Origin: a virus
DNA length: 29,191 nt
IMG/VR virus record: IMGVR_UViG_3300035126_000169
Location: 1 to 29,191 of that record
Reading direction: 5' to 3' (one strand)
The notes beneath the pieces are model-generated. The model had not been told where the DNA came from and made no database searches. It saw only the letters and a program-made list of their open reading frames with translations. The position numbers and the translations under genes were made by a program. This document shows positions 6,826-14,467 of this stretch, one piece after another. Every line of letters begins with the position of its first letter. The stretch's first letter is position 1.

Positions 6826-7124
6826 AGCGCACCGCCTTCCAGCGCCTCGGCCTGCGCAACAAGCTTTGCGGCACGCTGGCGCAGCTCCTCGGATGAGCGC
6901 GTCGCAAGGTGGTCGATGGCTTCGGCTGGCGTTTCGCAGTAAGTGCTGGCGAGATGCTGATTGCCTACAGCGATACCAACGCCGAAGAAGACCTTGTTGT
7001 CTCCCCAGTATGCAACGGTGACCGAGTGATGACTCGCACCGGGAAACGCGCTCTTTAGCTTACTCATAACCGGAGACAGGAGAACGCGAGCCTGCTCTGC
7101 GGTTGTTGTGTTGTTGTGTTCCAT
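6822..7124 (-). CDS. Hypothetical early phage protein, 100 aa
   Basis: The start is set at ATG 7124, just after the stop of the upstream HTH gene; the frame is open to 7307, but that part overlaps the HTH gene out of frame. The protein has a beta-rich centre (HHSVTVAYWGDNKVFFGVGIAV) and a helical C-terminus (EELRQRAAKLVAQAEAL). No family is recognised. It ends in an ATGA overlap with the RecE-like gene, so it belongs to the recombination operon. Confidence 0.65.
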   Translation of the reverse strand: MEHNNTTTAEQARVLLSPVMSKLKSAFPGASHHSVTVAYWGDNKVFFGVGIAVGNQHLASTYCETPAEAIDHLATRSSEELRQRAAKLVAQAEALEGGAL

Positions 7125-7144
7125 GACCGAAAGTTTGATTCGTG

Positions 7145-7540
7145 CTAATCGGTATCCGGCACGCTGCCGCGCGACTCGGAGGAGGTCGTCGCAGCGTTCG
7201 GGAGTGAGCGTCGCAAAATGCGCTGGCGCTCCTGACGGTTGGTACGATGCGTCCATGTAGATGCGTAATGAAGGCCGACTCGCTTGGCTAGTTCGCGCGT
7301 AGTCCATCCTTCGGCGTCGGCCAGATCAAACAGCGCCTCCTGCTCCGGAGTCAGTGCGATCTTTGAGCGGTGGGAGGCGATTGGCTTTGTGTGGTCCCCA
7401 TTGACCTTGACCGCGTTGCGCTTGATGAGTTTGCGCATCTCCGCCCTTTCCCTCTCGGCTAGTGCTTCCTTCTTCTTCCAGGTCTCGGCGGCGCGTTCCA
7501 TAAAGCGTAGGCAGGACGCGACTTCTTGGGCGGAGGGCAT
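7145..7540 (-). CDS. Helix-turn-helix protein, 131 aa
   Basis: The N-terminal half is a charged helix (FMERAAETWKKKEALAERERAEM). Residues about 62-92 (LTPEQEALFDLADAEG then WTTRELAKRVGLHYAS) form a likely helix-turn-helix of the sigma region 4 or transposase type, so it may bind DNA as a regulator. An in-frame TAA two codons upstream of ATG 7540 fixes the start. Its first 215 bases overlap the tail end of a membrane-protein ORF in another frame. GC-rich third positions indicate that this frame is the one under selection in the overlap. Confidence 0.65.
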   Translation of the reverse strand: MPSAQEVASCLRFMERAAETWKKKEALAERERAEMRKLIKRNAVKVNGDHTKPIASHRSKIALTPEQEALFDLADAEGWTTRELAKRVGLHYASTWTHRTNRQERQRILRRSLPNAATTSSESRGSVPDTD

Positions 7541-7682
7541 CGAGATTTACTGGGTCGACAATTTGAGAGAGCTTGCGCCAGCGATACACGCGATAGATTC
7601 GCCGTGCGCGGAAGAGGACGTGAACAGATGCGGCCAGACTGACCGCGCCGATAATGACAGAGCAGATGAGTGCAGCATTCAC
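7326..7682 (-). CDS. Small membrane protein with doubtful C-terminus
   Basis: GTG 7682 overlaps the TGA of the ribbon-helix-helix gene (GTGA) and has GGAG five bases upstream. Residues 1-24 form one transmembrane segment (ALICSVIIGAVSLAASVHVLF), followed by a basic cytoplasmic stretch (RARRIYRVYRWRK). After about residue 48 the frame runs through the HTH gene and its composition becomes poor, like an out-of-frame reading. Either the genes truly overlap, or an indel or frameshift truncates this protein. Proximity to the lysozyme allows a lysis role such as a spanin or accessory holin, unproven. Confidence 0.5.
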   Translation of the reverse strand: MNAALICSVIIGAVSLAASVHVLFRARRIYRVYRWRKLSQIVDPVNLDALRPRSRVLPTLYGTRRRDLEEEGSTSREGKGGDAQTHQAQRGQGQWGPHKANRLPPLKDRTDSGAGGAV

Positions 7683-7816
7683 CGTTTCTCCAGTGCGGTG
7701 CGTATGGCCTCGCGGACCACATCGGACACGCTTAGTTGCCGCTCGGCCGCCATGGCTTGCAGCTGCTTCAGTTGCTTGGTCGTGATGACCAGTGAGATTT
7801 TAGACTGAGGGAGCAT
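7679..7816 (-). CDS. Ribbon-helix-helix protein, 45 aa
   Basis: A compact CopG/Arc-type fold: strand KISLVITTKQL, helix QLQAMAAERQ, turn LSVSDVV and helix REAIRTALEK. Such proteins dimerise and bind operators. The ATG at 7816 lies 17 bases inside the 3' end of the preceding gene, which also encodes a ribbon-helix-helix-like protein. Its stop overlaps the GTG of the membrane protein. Confidence 0.72.
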   Translation of the reverse strand: MLPQSKISLVITTKQLKQLQAMAAERQLSVSDVVREAIRTALEKR

Positions 7817-7982
7817 TGCGGGAGATGATCTGCTCAAGGAAGGTTGCCGGCTGAATGCCGCGGACCGCGGCTGCCCAGCGGATGCGTTCGATGAGTCGTG
7901 GCTCGATGCGCCAGGGAATCATGACCTTAGCTCCAGCCGGCGATGGCTTGCGACCTGCGCCAGTACGAGTGCCGCCTCTCAT
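7800..7982 (-). CDS. Ribbon-helix-helix-like protein, 60 aa
   Basis: It begins with MRGGTRTGAGRKPSP, a basic leader common in phage DNA-binding proteins. The rest resembles a ribbon-helix-helix unit: strand KVMIPWRI, helix PRLIERIRWAAAVRG, helix PATFLEQIISR. ATG 7982 overlaps the lysozyme stop as ATGA. Two adjacent proteins of this fold may form separate dimers or a heterodimer; a late-gene regulatory role is inferred. Confidence 0.68.
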   Translation of the reverse strand: MRGGTRTGAGRKPSPAGAKVMIPWRIEPRLIERIRWAAAVRGIQPATFLEQIISRNAPSV

Positions 7983-8362
7983 TGCATGGCCCTCCGCACG
8001 CGCTCGGCGTACGCTTTGGTCTGCAACTTCAAGTGGCCTCTAGGTCCGCCATTATGGATGCGCGCCAAGGTCTCGATATCGCCGGCCGCCCACGCTTTCG
8101 GTGCGTAGCGCTTGAGATAGGCGGTCACGACCTTCCGGCTGTATGCCAGATCATCGACCTGCTCATAAGCACCAGCCACGCGGGAGTCGGCATGATAGGC
8201 GCGCATAATCTGCAGCGGTCCACGGCTGCGGCCTTGATCGCCAAGGATGACGCCAGTGCGTCTGCCACCACTCTCGACGACGTGTAGAGCACGCCAGAAC
8301 GACTCGGGCGGTGCTGCGTGGACTGCGCTGGTCAGCAGCGCGATGATGAGTAGTGAGCGCAT
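7979..8362 (-). CDS. Secreted lysozyme resembling i-type (destabilase) lysozymes
   Basis: A 127-residue endolysin-like muramidase. Residues 1-16 form a signal peptide (MRSLLIIALLTSAVHA), so export by the host Sec system is likely. Glu30 (HVVESGG) is followed by GDQGRSRGPLQI, where Asp42 may be the second acid, then RAYHADSRV and a helix with VVTAYLKRYAP. ARIHNGGPRG and a TKAYAERV end complete it. This order, ARIHNGGP above all, resembles animal i-type lysozymes, but the cysteines of those enzymes are absent. A general lysozyme or lytic transglycosylase is the alternative. It would cleave peptidoglycan during lysis. Confidence 0.75.
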   Translation of the reverse strand: MRSLLIIALLTSAVHAAPPESFWRALHVVESGGRRTGVILGDQGRSRGPLQIMRAYHADSRVAGAYEQVDDLAYSRKVVTAYLKRYAPKAWAAGDIETLARIHNGGPRGHLKLQTKAYAERVRRAMQ

Positions 8363-8366
8363 TGGA

Positions 8367-8630
8367 TTAGCGAGAATTTAACTGCCAAGAAAATGTACCA
8401 AGGTCAGCTGCGGCGCGTTCGGCAAGCCATGTCGGAACTGCCCACATATCTTGCGGTTCCACTTGGTAGAAGTCGTCCTTGAGGAACTGGCACTGTGACT
8501 TCGGAAGCCAAGCCAAACGGCGAGAGTGACCGCATCCAACGGCGATTGCTTTTGCCGTTTCGCGGAGCGGCTTCACAAGAATCATGGAGCGATCAGAATT
8601 GATCCAGTCGGTCATCGTTGCGAGGTTCAT
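8367..8630 (-). CDS. Small phage protein, 87 aa
   Basis: The start is ATG 8630; a TTG two codons upstream is less likely. It contains ETAKAIAVGC, LAWLPKSQCQF and VPTWLAERAA, a beta-rich pattern common in short phage and plasmid proteins of unknown function. The stop lies four bases before the lysozyme ATG, so the two are translated together. Confidence 0.6.
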   Translation of the reverse strand: MNLATMTDWINSDRSMILVKPLRETAKAIAVGCGHSRRLAWLPKSQCQFLKDDFYQVEPQDMWAVPTWLAERAAADLGTFSWQLNSR

Positions 8631-8676
8631 GACCAAAACAAAGACAGACTGCCGCTAGCGCTGCAAGCAGATTCTT

Positions 8677-8691
8677 TCGGATTTTATCCGA
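8677..8691. other. Short hairpin in a 97-base intergenic gap
   Basis: The sequence TCGGAT-TTT-ATCCGA is a perfect 6-bp inverted repeat in the gap between the genes ending at 8728 and starting at 8630. There is no T tract, so it is not an intrinsic terminator. It could be an operator or an mRNA hairpin near the 5' end of the lysis segment. I found no convincing -35/-10 pair in the same gap. Confidence 0.35.
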
Positions 8692-8727
8692 TTATTGCAG
8701 CAAGCCAGAGATCAACGAGTTACGCAA

Positions 8728-8931
8728 TTAATCAACTGAGCACGGATCCTTTTGTCGCTCGCCGGACTCTAGCTCAAGATCGCTGCGCACCTCCTCGCAG
8801 CCGGACGGATCAGCCACGAGGTAGTCAATCGTTGCCGCTCGATAGACGTGGCCGACGACGACGTAACCGCAGGACGGGTCAATGCGTGACCGCACCAGTT
8901 CACCGAGTGCAAACTGTGGCGGTCGGTCCAT
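8728..8931 (-). CDS. Small beta-rich protein, 67 aa
   Basis: The segment FALGELVRSRIDPSCGYVVVGHVYR then IDYLVADPSGCEEV looks like a small SH3-like barrel with turns at glycine, similar to many phage hypothetical proteins. It ends in an acidic tail. ATG 8931 overlaps the upstream TAA by one base. No function is known. Confidence 0.6.
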   Translation of the reverse strand: MDRPPQFALGELVRSRIDPSCGYVVVGHVYRAATIDYLVADPSGCEEVRSDLELESGERQKDPCSVD

Positions 8932-9185
8932 TAGGTCGTTCGGTACCAGACGCGCTTCCGTAGTCGTGATCCATCGCGCACGTTGCCATCGAATTTCTCC
9001 AGCTTGCCTGCACGCAAACCTTCGCGGACGACCGAGTAGATCCGGTCCATGCTGACCTTGTGGCGCGTGGAGATCTCCGCAACAGTCAGCCAGCCGTCGC
9101 CGGTTGGCAGACGCTCGGCGCGCAGCACAGCCTCGGCCAGTAGCTTTGCCCAGGCGTCAGTATTTCCGGATGCTTTCCGCGGCAT
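8931..9185 (-). CDS. Winged-helix DNA-binding protein, 84 aa
   Basis: The start is ATG 9185 because GGAGG lies 7 to 8 bases upstream; the longer frame to 9461 only overlaps the phosphoesterase gene. Residues about 27-60 (GWLTVAEISTRHKVS, then MDRIYSVVREGLRAGKLE) fit a helix-turn-helix, and the closing GSRLRKRVWYR strand fits a wing. It is a probable transcription regulator. The gene overlaps the 3' end of the phosphoesterase by 29 bases. Confidence 0.7.
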   Translation of the reverse strand: MPRKASGNTDAWAKLLAEAVLRAERLPTGDGWLTVAEISTRHKVSMDRIYSVVREGLRAGKLEKFDGNVRDGSRLRKRVWYRTT

Positions 9186-9900
9186 AGAATGATCCTCCGA
9201 TTTTTTTACTCTGGAAAAGCTGATAGGTTCCGTCGTCGAACAGCACGCCGTAGCACCAGGCGTTGTCGTGGCGCAGCTTAGAAACCATGTGCGCGTTGTA
9301 GCCCATGTCGATGCGACAGCAACAGCCAATGCCGCGCGCCTCGGCCGGTCCTTCGATGCTTTCAACGGGCGCCGAGTCGGTGGCGTGGACGTGTCCGAAT
9401 AGGCAGTTGCCGTAGGCGATGGCGTGCCGTCGAGCAGCGCCGAGGCCGGCGAAGTAGCCATGCACGACGCGAAGGTGACCCAGTCTTAGCACGCCCAGCC
9501 GAGAATCGTAAGGCAGCATCTTAGCCTTTGCGCCGTGAATCAGACGCGCAATGCGCTTGATGCCCTCGCGTGCGTAGTCTGCGGCAAGGCCGCTCGCGCT
9601 ATCGGCCAAGCGGTAGAGTCTCTCGTCGTGGTTGCCTCTCAGGAAGTGGTTCTCTTTACCACCGTCAAAGTAGGCGCGGATCCACTCGACGCCGGCCGTC
9701 CAGTCATCCTCCAGGCTGTGCATCTTCTCCTCGTCAGATGCTCCCTTGCGCAGATTGCGAAAGTCCCAGCAGTCGCCGGCGTGAATGCGGATCTCTGGCC
9801 GGAAGTCTTTGATGAACGCCAGCAAAGCACGCTGCGTCACCTCGTCGAACTGGTCGCCGTGGTTGTCTGCTGCCACCACGAAGCGACGTCCTCTAGACAT
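9157..9900 (-). CDS. Calcineurin-like metallophosphoesterase
   Basis: A 247-residue two-metal phosphoesterase with the full motif set: DNH at 12-14, GDCWDF at 42-47, GNHDE at 89-93, VHGY at 146-149 and GHVH at 169-172. It could hydrolyse phosphomonoesters, diesters or nucleotides; the substrate cannot be told. It sits immediately after the tail genes with an 8-base overlap. Phage homologues often have this location without known function. DNA end processing, cyclic-nucleotide removal or RNA repair are possible but untested. Confidence 0.88.
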   Translation of the reverse strand: MSRGRRFVVAADNHGDQFDEVTQRALLAFIKDFRPEIRIHAGDCWDFRNLRKGASDEEKMHSLEDDWTAGVEWIRAYFDGGKENHFLRGNHDERLYRLADSASGLAADYAREGIKRIARLIHGAKAKMLPYDSRLGVLRLGHLRVVHGYFAGLGAARRHAIAYGNCLFGHVHATDSAPVESIEGPAEARGIGCCCRIDMGYNAHMVSKLRHDNAWCYGVLFDDGTYQLFQSKKIGGSFYAAESIRKY

Positions 9901-10237
9901 CCTCAGCCTGCGCTAGGTCAGGCAGCGTGATGCCGTTCAGAACTTTGACGCATCGCGGCTCGTTCTTGGCGATGGCGTACATCTGAGCAAGCAATCGGTC
10001 ATTGGCACCGTTGAGCGCTGAGTTGCTCAGGTACTGCGCGAAGACATCGTCACGCACGTTCAGCTGTGCGACCAGTCCAAGCGGATAGGCCGGAGCAGAG
10101 GCAGCCTGCGCAGCGTTGAGATACAGTGCAAGGTAACCTAGTGCGCTGCCGAGGTTGCGGTCCCATTCGACGCTGGTCAGTCGGAGGTAGTCGCCAGTCG
10201 CGCCGTTGGGGAGGGTGATGGAAAGTTTCAGTGCCAT
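9893..10237 (-). CDS. Putative minor virion protein, 114 aa
   Basis: It follows the tail tip gene after only three bases (TAACCTATG). Residues 1-25 (LKLSITLPNGATGDYLRL) look beta-rich, followed by helices rich in alanine. No family is recognised with certainty. Its place directly behind the tail tip suggests a tail or host-range accessory protein. Confidence 0.6.
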   Translation of the reverse strand: MALKLSITLPNGATGDYLRLTSVEWDRNLGSALGYLALYLNAAQAASAPAYPLGLVAQLNVRDDVFAQYLSNSALNGANDRLLAQMYAIAKNEPRCVKVLNGITLPDLAQAEDV

Positions 10238-10240
10238 AGG

Positions 10241-13200
10241 TTATGGAACAAGGCCGTGGTGCTGGAGTGCGGAGATGACTTCGTTGAGCGTCGCTGGAGT
10301 GGTCGCGTAGCGAGTGGATACTACTTTAGACGACTGGACGTAAAGATCGCCCGTGGCGTTATCGACGCGGAACTGCTGCACTGTGCTCGCATCAAAAATG
10401 CGAAAGTTGGTGCCGTACACGTCAACTGCGGTGGTCTCGTTTGCTTCAAATCCTCGTCGCTCGATTGTCGGTGAGACACTGATCGGCACCTTGACCTTTG
10501 TCGCCGTAATCGAGACGGCGTTCATGGTTACGCTGGCAACGGTGCCACCAGTTACGTCGACGGCATCGCTGTCCTGCGCTGAAAGCGTGCCGGTGCCGTA
10601 GACTGCGGAGCCGTTAGCATTTCCAAGAGCGACCCATGAGCTTGCAATGCCGGCGCGGTTTACTGCGCGAATGCGGACATACCCAGGCGGAAGCAGCGAG
10701 TTATACAGGAAAAACTCGGTCTCTCGCGTCTGGTAAACAGTAGGCGATCCACTGCCGCTGAACCATGCATAATCCGTTGCTGAATCGCTATCGGTCGTCG
10801 TCGCCTTGATCTCGTAGTAGGCAAAGTCCCGCTCGGTGTTTGGCGACCACTTGGCGCGAGTTCCGAAATAGAAGATCTTGGTGTTGGCGATGTAAACTGG
10901 AATGACGCCATCCTTTGAAAGCGATCCTCCAGAAGGAGCGGCAGGAGCAGACGTAGACGACGTGGCAGTGTACGGCGAGAACGCAGCCGTGACGACGTTG
11001 CTCGGAATGTTTGTAAACGACCAAGCCTGCGATGCGATGTCGTAGGTGACGCCAGGCGTCAGGTCATCGAGTACCGAGGAGATAGCGCCAGAGTTTCCGA
11101 ACTGGCCGGCGATCTCGTAACCAGTCGCAGCGCCCTGCTTCCGGTAGAGGATATTCTGGATGCGAGCACCGGACGGCAGCGCAGCAACGGTCACAGTGAC
11201 GAGAACGCGAGCGCCGCCATCACTGGCGAGGTAAATCGTGTCGCTGATCTTTGTGAGCGCGGTCGGATCTGAGGGCGCCGTGGAGTCAATCGAGCCAGAC
11301 GTGACGACAACCGGCGTGGCGTTAACCGAGGAAGAGAAGGCCGAATAGTTCTCGGTCGCGTCAATCGCATTGACCCAGTAATAGTACGTCGTTGCAAAGT
11401 TGACCGTCGTGTCGACAAAGCGGTCAGCGCCGACCTCGGCAATCTTGTTCGTGGCAGTCGTTCCCGGCGTCACTCCGGTCGTGTTGCGGTACACGCCGTA
11501 TTCAAAAATGTCGTTGGCCGTGACTGCCGTCCACGAGAGGGAGACCGCTCGGCCCGTACCCACCGCGGCATTGAGGCCGGTTGGTGCATTAGGCGCGATA
11601 GTGTCGCTCGGTGCTGTCCGAGTTAACGCGGTCGAAACTGTGGAGAAGATGCCGGCCGTGTTCACTGCACGACACGCGAACTCGTAACTGATTCCCGGCA
11701 CCAAGTTGTCGACTTCAAACGCCGTGGCCGTGGCAGAATCAACTTGGCCCTCGGTCTTGTAGCCACTGGTTCCGCTGATGCGGCTCAAGATGTCCAGCGC
11801 GATGCCGCCAGTAGGAAGGCCAGGAACAGTGATCGAGATCGCTGCGCTCGTCGTGCCGTCGCTGGACTCATAGACGCGCTCGCTGATGAAGGTCGGAGCG
11901 CTCGGCGTGTTAGGCGGCGTCAGGTCAGGCGAAGACGTGATGGCCTGCGGCGTGGCTTGCGCGCGGTTAGAGAAGCCGGACACATTCTCCAGCCGGTCAT
12001 AAGCGTTGACCCAATAGTAGTACGTCGTTCCGACGTTGACCTCGGCATCGAAGAACCGCGAACTGCGCGCCTCGGCAATCTTGTTGAACGTGGCACTAGC
12101 CGGAGTGACGCCGGTCGTGTTGCGGTAGATTCCGTACTCGGAAAAGTCTGGAGCGGTTACGTCGTCCCAATCTAGGCTGACTGCCTTGCCGCTGCCAATG
12201 TTGGCGGTGAGACTGGTCGGAATATCGGGCGCGGTTGTATCGGGCTGAACAGTGATGCTGGCGCTGACGTAACTTGAGGAAACTTTGAAATAGGACTCGC
12301 CGTAGATGCGCACATCGTAGCGCGTTCCAATGCGAACATCACTCGTGATGTACTCAAGAGTTTGATCTCCAGGCACGCGCGCCCAAGTTAAATAGGTGGT
12401 TGAAGCACTCTCCTTGTAATCTATTCCAACGAAGCCGCCAGACTGTACGAATTCCTCAGATGGCGCAGACCAGGCGACCTTGATCCGCGGAAGTGCGGTG
12501 CCGTCTGCTTGATATTGTTGAGTCGTTCCATCTGCTGCCAGCGTCAATGAAGTAGGAGCAGCAACAATGAATGGATTGGGTAACGTCGTATTCGGTGCCG
12601 CAGTAACTGCGATCTCGTCCGAGACGGTGTAGCTGTAAACCGTCGAATCCATCTCGCGCAAAGTCATGTCGACCGCCAGCTGTGGCGGTTGACCATCCGC
12701 AACGAAGGTCCACTCCATTACTTCGAAAACTTTGTTCGTCCAACCGAGCTTCGTGTTGGAGATCATCACGGTTTCACCGGCGCGTAACTGCATCGCTTCA
12801 AGTCGGAAGCGAGCAGTTAGGATGATCTCTTGGCGTGCGCGCCGTAGTTCAACAACCGCGAGACGCTGCGCGCACGACGGCGAGATCGTAAACGGCAGCG
12901 ATACGTCGCGCGTGTACTTGATTCCGTTGTCCTCGGTGACGTAGGTCGTCGACGTGATAACCGGAAAGTCTGCCGGCTGCCACTGGTTCTCGGACGAAAC
13001 GTAAACGCCCTTGACCGTGTTGACTCGATCTCGCGCACTCGTGCGAGTAGTCACTGACATCGGCCCGACGAAGTGCTTCTCGTTTAAGCTGATTGTCGGA
13101 ATCTGATACGTCGCGGCGTACATCACCACCTTGCCGGATGAGTACGCAAGGAGTCCGCCCATTGCGGACAGTAGCTTTGCAATCGCGGCATCCGGTGCCT

Positions 13201-14047
13201 CGCTGGTCGTAATGCTGCCGTGCGATTCGTAGCGGTTCTCGTAGGTAGCCGGAGACAGTGGCAGAATCTGCACCTGCTCGTCGCAGACATTGGCTGCTAC
13301 GTTGCAGGCGGTATCGTCGATTTCGGCACTCGCCATCGCTAGGCCCAGCGAAGACGTGAGGTAATCACGCAAGCACAGCGCAGGATTGGCAGAGTATGCC
13401 GTCGTCGCTGTGCGCGGATCGTAGACCTTCTTGCCCTTGATAATGAAGGACACGTTGGGAATGCCACCAACGAACACCTCGGTGTTCCACTTCAGCCGAA
13501 CGTAAACGCACGCGATGCCGGTCAGCTTGTGATCGCTGGTCCACTTTCCATCGGTCAGAGACGCGGTGTCGGTAACTAGCGTTGAGAACGCAGTCTGTCC
13601 GGATGCGCCCAGCTTCTTGTAAATGTCCGCATAGCCAGCGTACTTTCCGGTCGCGCTACCATCAGCTGATCCAGTCAGCACCAGATCCTCGTTGAAATAT
13701 ACGTCGCCAATCTCCTCTACCTCATGGCCCGCAGCCGCAATGACCATGTGCAGGTATTCATTCTTGGTTCCAGTAACCGAAAGATAAACGACCGTGCCAG
13801 ACAGCTTGCTCTGGCCGTAAATGATCTGACGCGCCGAGATTGGTGAGCGCACCATCTGACCGCGAGAGCCGAGCGAATCGGCCATGCTCGGCATCTTCGG
13901 CGTAAGCAGCTTTGAGGCCGCCATCGAAGCGCCCACCACTGCCACAGTCTTGACGATCCAGATCGCTGCTGTTTGCGAAATTGCGATGCCTGCCGTCTGT
14001 AGGCCAAGCCAGAGATAGTACGCGGCATTTACAATCAGATTCGGCAT
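10241..14047 (-). CDS. Tail tip / central fibre protein with FN3 domains (J-like)
   Basis: The largest complete gene (1268 aa). An apolar N-terminus (about 8-50) leads into the conserved J-like part (ARQIIYGQSKLSGTVVYLS, EVEEIGDVYFNED, and later the tail-protein-III-type region at about 200-480). Five fibronectin III-like domains follow, at about 497-600, 605-700, 710-810, 815-912 and 920-1025. The C-terminal 200 residues form a fibre-like part that probably contacts the host. It should sit at the distal end of the tail and begin adsorption and DNA ejection. It follows the NlpC/P60-like gene, as in lambda-type tail clusters. Confidence 0.9.
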   Translation of the reverse strand: MPNLIVNAAYYLWLGLQTAGIAISQTAAIWIVKTVAVVGASMAASKLLTPKMPSMADSLGSRGQMVRSPISARQIIYGQSKLSGTVVYLSVTGTKNEYLHMVIAAAGHEVEEIGDVYFNEDLVLTGSADGSATGKYAGYADIYKKLGASGQTAFSTLVTDTASLTDGKWTSDHKLTGIACVYVRLKWNTEVFVGGIPNVSFIIKGKKVYDPRTATTAYSANPALCLRDYLTSSLGLAMASAEIDDTACNVAANVCDEQVQILPLSPATYENRYESHGSITTSEAPDAAIAKLLSAMGGLLAYSSGKVVMYAATYQIPTISLNEKHFVGPMSVTTRTSARDRVNTVKGVYVSSENQWQPADFPVITSTTYVTEDNGIKYTRDVSLPFTISPSCAQRLAVVELRRARQEIILTARFRLEAMQLRAGETVMISNTKLGWTNKVFEVMEWTFVADGQPPQLAVDMTLREMDSTVYSYTVSDEIAVTAAPNTTLPNPFIVAAPTSLTLAADGTTQQYQADGTALPRIKVAWSAPSEEFVQSGGFVGIDYKESASTTYLTWARVPGDQTLEYITSDVRIGTRYDVRIYGESYFKVSSSYVSASITVQPDTTAPDIPTSLTANIGSGKAVSLDWDDVTAPDFSEYGIYRNTTGVTPASATFNKIAEARSSRFFDAEVNVGTTYYYWVNAYDRLENVSGFSNRAQATPQAITSSPDLTPPNTPSAPTFISERVYESSDGTTSAAISITVPGLPTGGIALDILSRISGTSGYKTEGQVDSATATAFEVDNLVPGISYEFACRAVNTAGIFSTVSTALTRTAPSDTIAPNAPTGLNAAVGTGRAVSLSWTAVTANDIFEYGVYRNTTGVTPGTTATNKIAEVGADRFVDTTVNFATTYYYWVNAIDATENYSAFSSSVNATPVVVTSGSIDSTAPSDPTALTKISDTIYLASDGGARVLVTVTVAALPSGARIQNILYRKQGAATGYEIAGQFGNSGAISSVLDDLTPGVTYDIASQAWSFTNIPSNVVTAAFSPYTATSSTSAPAAPSGGSLSKDGVIPVYIANTKIFYFGTRAKWSPNTERDFAYYEIKATTTDSDSATDYAWFSGSGSPTVYQTRETEFFLYNSLLPPGYVRIRAVNRAGIASSWVALGNANGSAVYGTGTLSAQDSDAVDVTGGTVASVTMNAVSITATKVKVPISVSPTIERRGFEANETTAVDVYGTNFRIFDASTVQQFRVDNATGDLYVQSSKVVSTRYATTPATLNEVISALQHHGLVP
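10975..12235 (-). repeat. Tandem duplication of a two-domain FN3 unit in the tail tip gene
   Basis: Residues about 605-813 and 814-1025 of the tail tip protein repeat the same two-domain order. The first domains of both units share EYGxYRNTTGVTP, NKIAE and TTYYYWVNA; the second domains share a GYxxxGQ and LxPGxxY pattern. It reflects an internal duplication of about 630 bp. Confidence 0.75.
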
Positions 14048-14050
14048 GGC

Positions 14051-14467
14051 TTAAAGTTTCCAGAAACGAGCGTCTGCTTGAAGGCCAGTTGGCAAAAATT
14101 CCAGACCGTGCTTTGCTACGAATGCGGACTGCGTACCGAGAACAATTCCGATACAATCACCGTCGCCCGAATCCCGCACGATCAGGTCGCCGGCGGTCGC
14201 CTCGCTCACTGAGGCAGGCCGGGCAACTTCTTTCAGACAGTGGTTCACGAACGGCACTAGGCCGCCAAGAGAGGCGGTGAGGCGATGCGCACCGAGTGCC
14301 GAGTTGTACCGTCCGCGGAAGCCGTCTGCAAGATCGTAGCGCGTTGCTGTCTTGATCCAGTCTGCAGCGAACAGACAGCAATCATGGCTCCCCCATTCAA
14401 ACGCGCGGTTGCGGCGTTCGTCGATAAACTGCGCGAGCAGCGTGCGCCAGTTGTCGACTCGGCTCAT
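14051..14467 (-). CDS. NlpC/P60-like tail peptidase (DUF6950-like)
   Basis: A 138-residue protein with the cysteine peptidase layout of phage tail-associated hydrolases: FEWGSHDCCLFAADW with the candidate nucleophile Cys30, then AGDLIVRD and an IGIVLG strand. The expected histidine is not clear; His119 in AKHGLEF is possible. It may cut peptidoglycan cross-bridges during DNA entry and assist tail tip assembly. It lies where lambda gpK lies, upstream of the J-like gene. Confidence 0.78.
   Translation of the reverse strand: MSRVDNWRTLLAQFIDERRNRAFEWGSHDCCLFAADWIKTATRYDLADGFRGRYNSALGAHRLTASLGGLVPFVNHCLKEVARPASVSEATAGDLIVRDSGDGDCIGIVLGTQSAFVAKHGLEFLPTGLQADARFWKL

Noticed and set aside
7459-7722. 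Third-frame ORF (87 aa) across the membrane-protein/HTH overlap
   Set aside because: Composition is rich in Cys, Arg and Pro, and it shares no operon-style start; judged a shadow.
8931-9461. Longer form of the winged-helix gene (176 aa)
   Set aside because: The first 92 residues are an out-of-frame reading of the phosphoesterase; ATG 9185 follows GGAGG.
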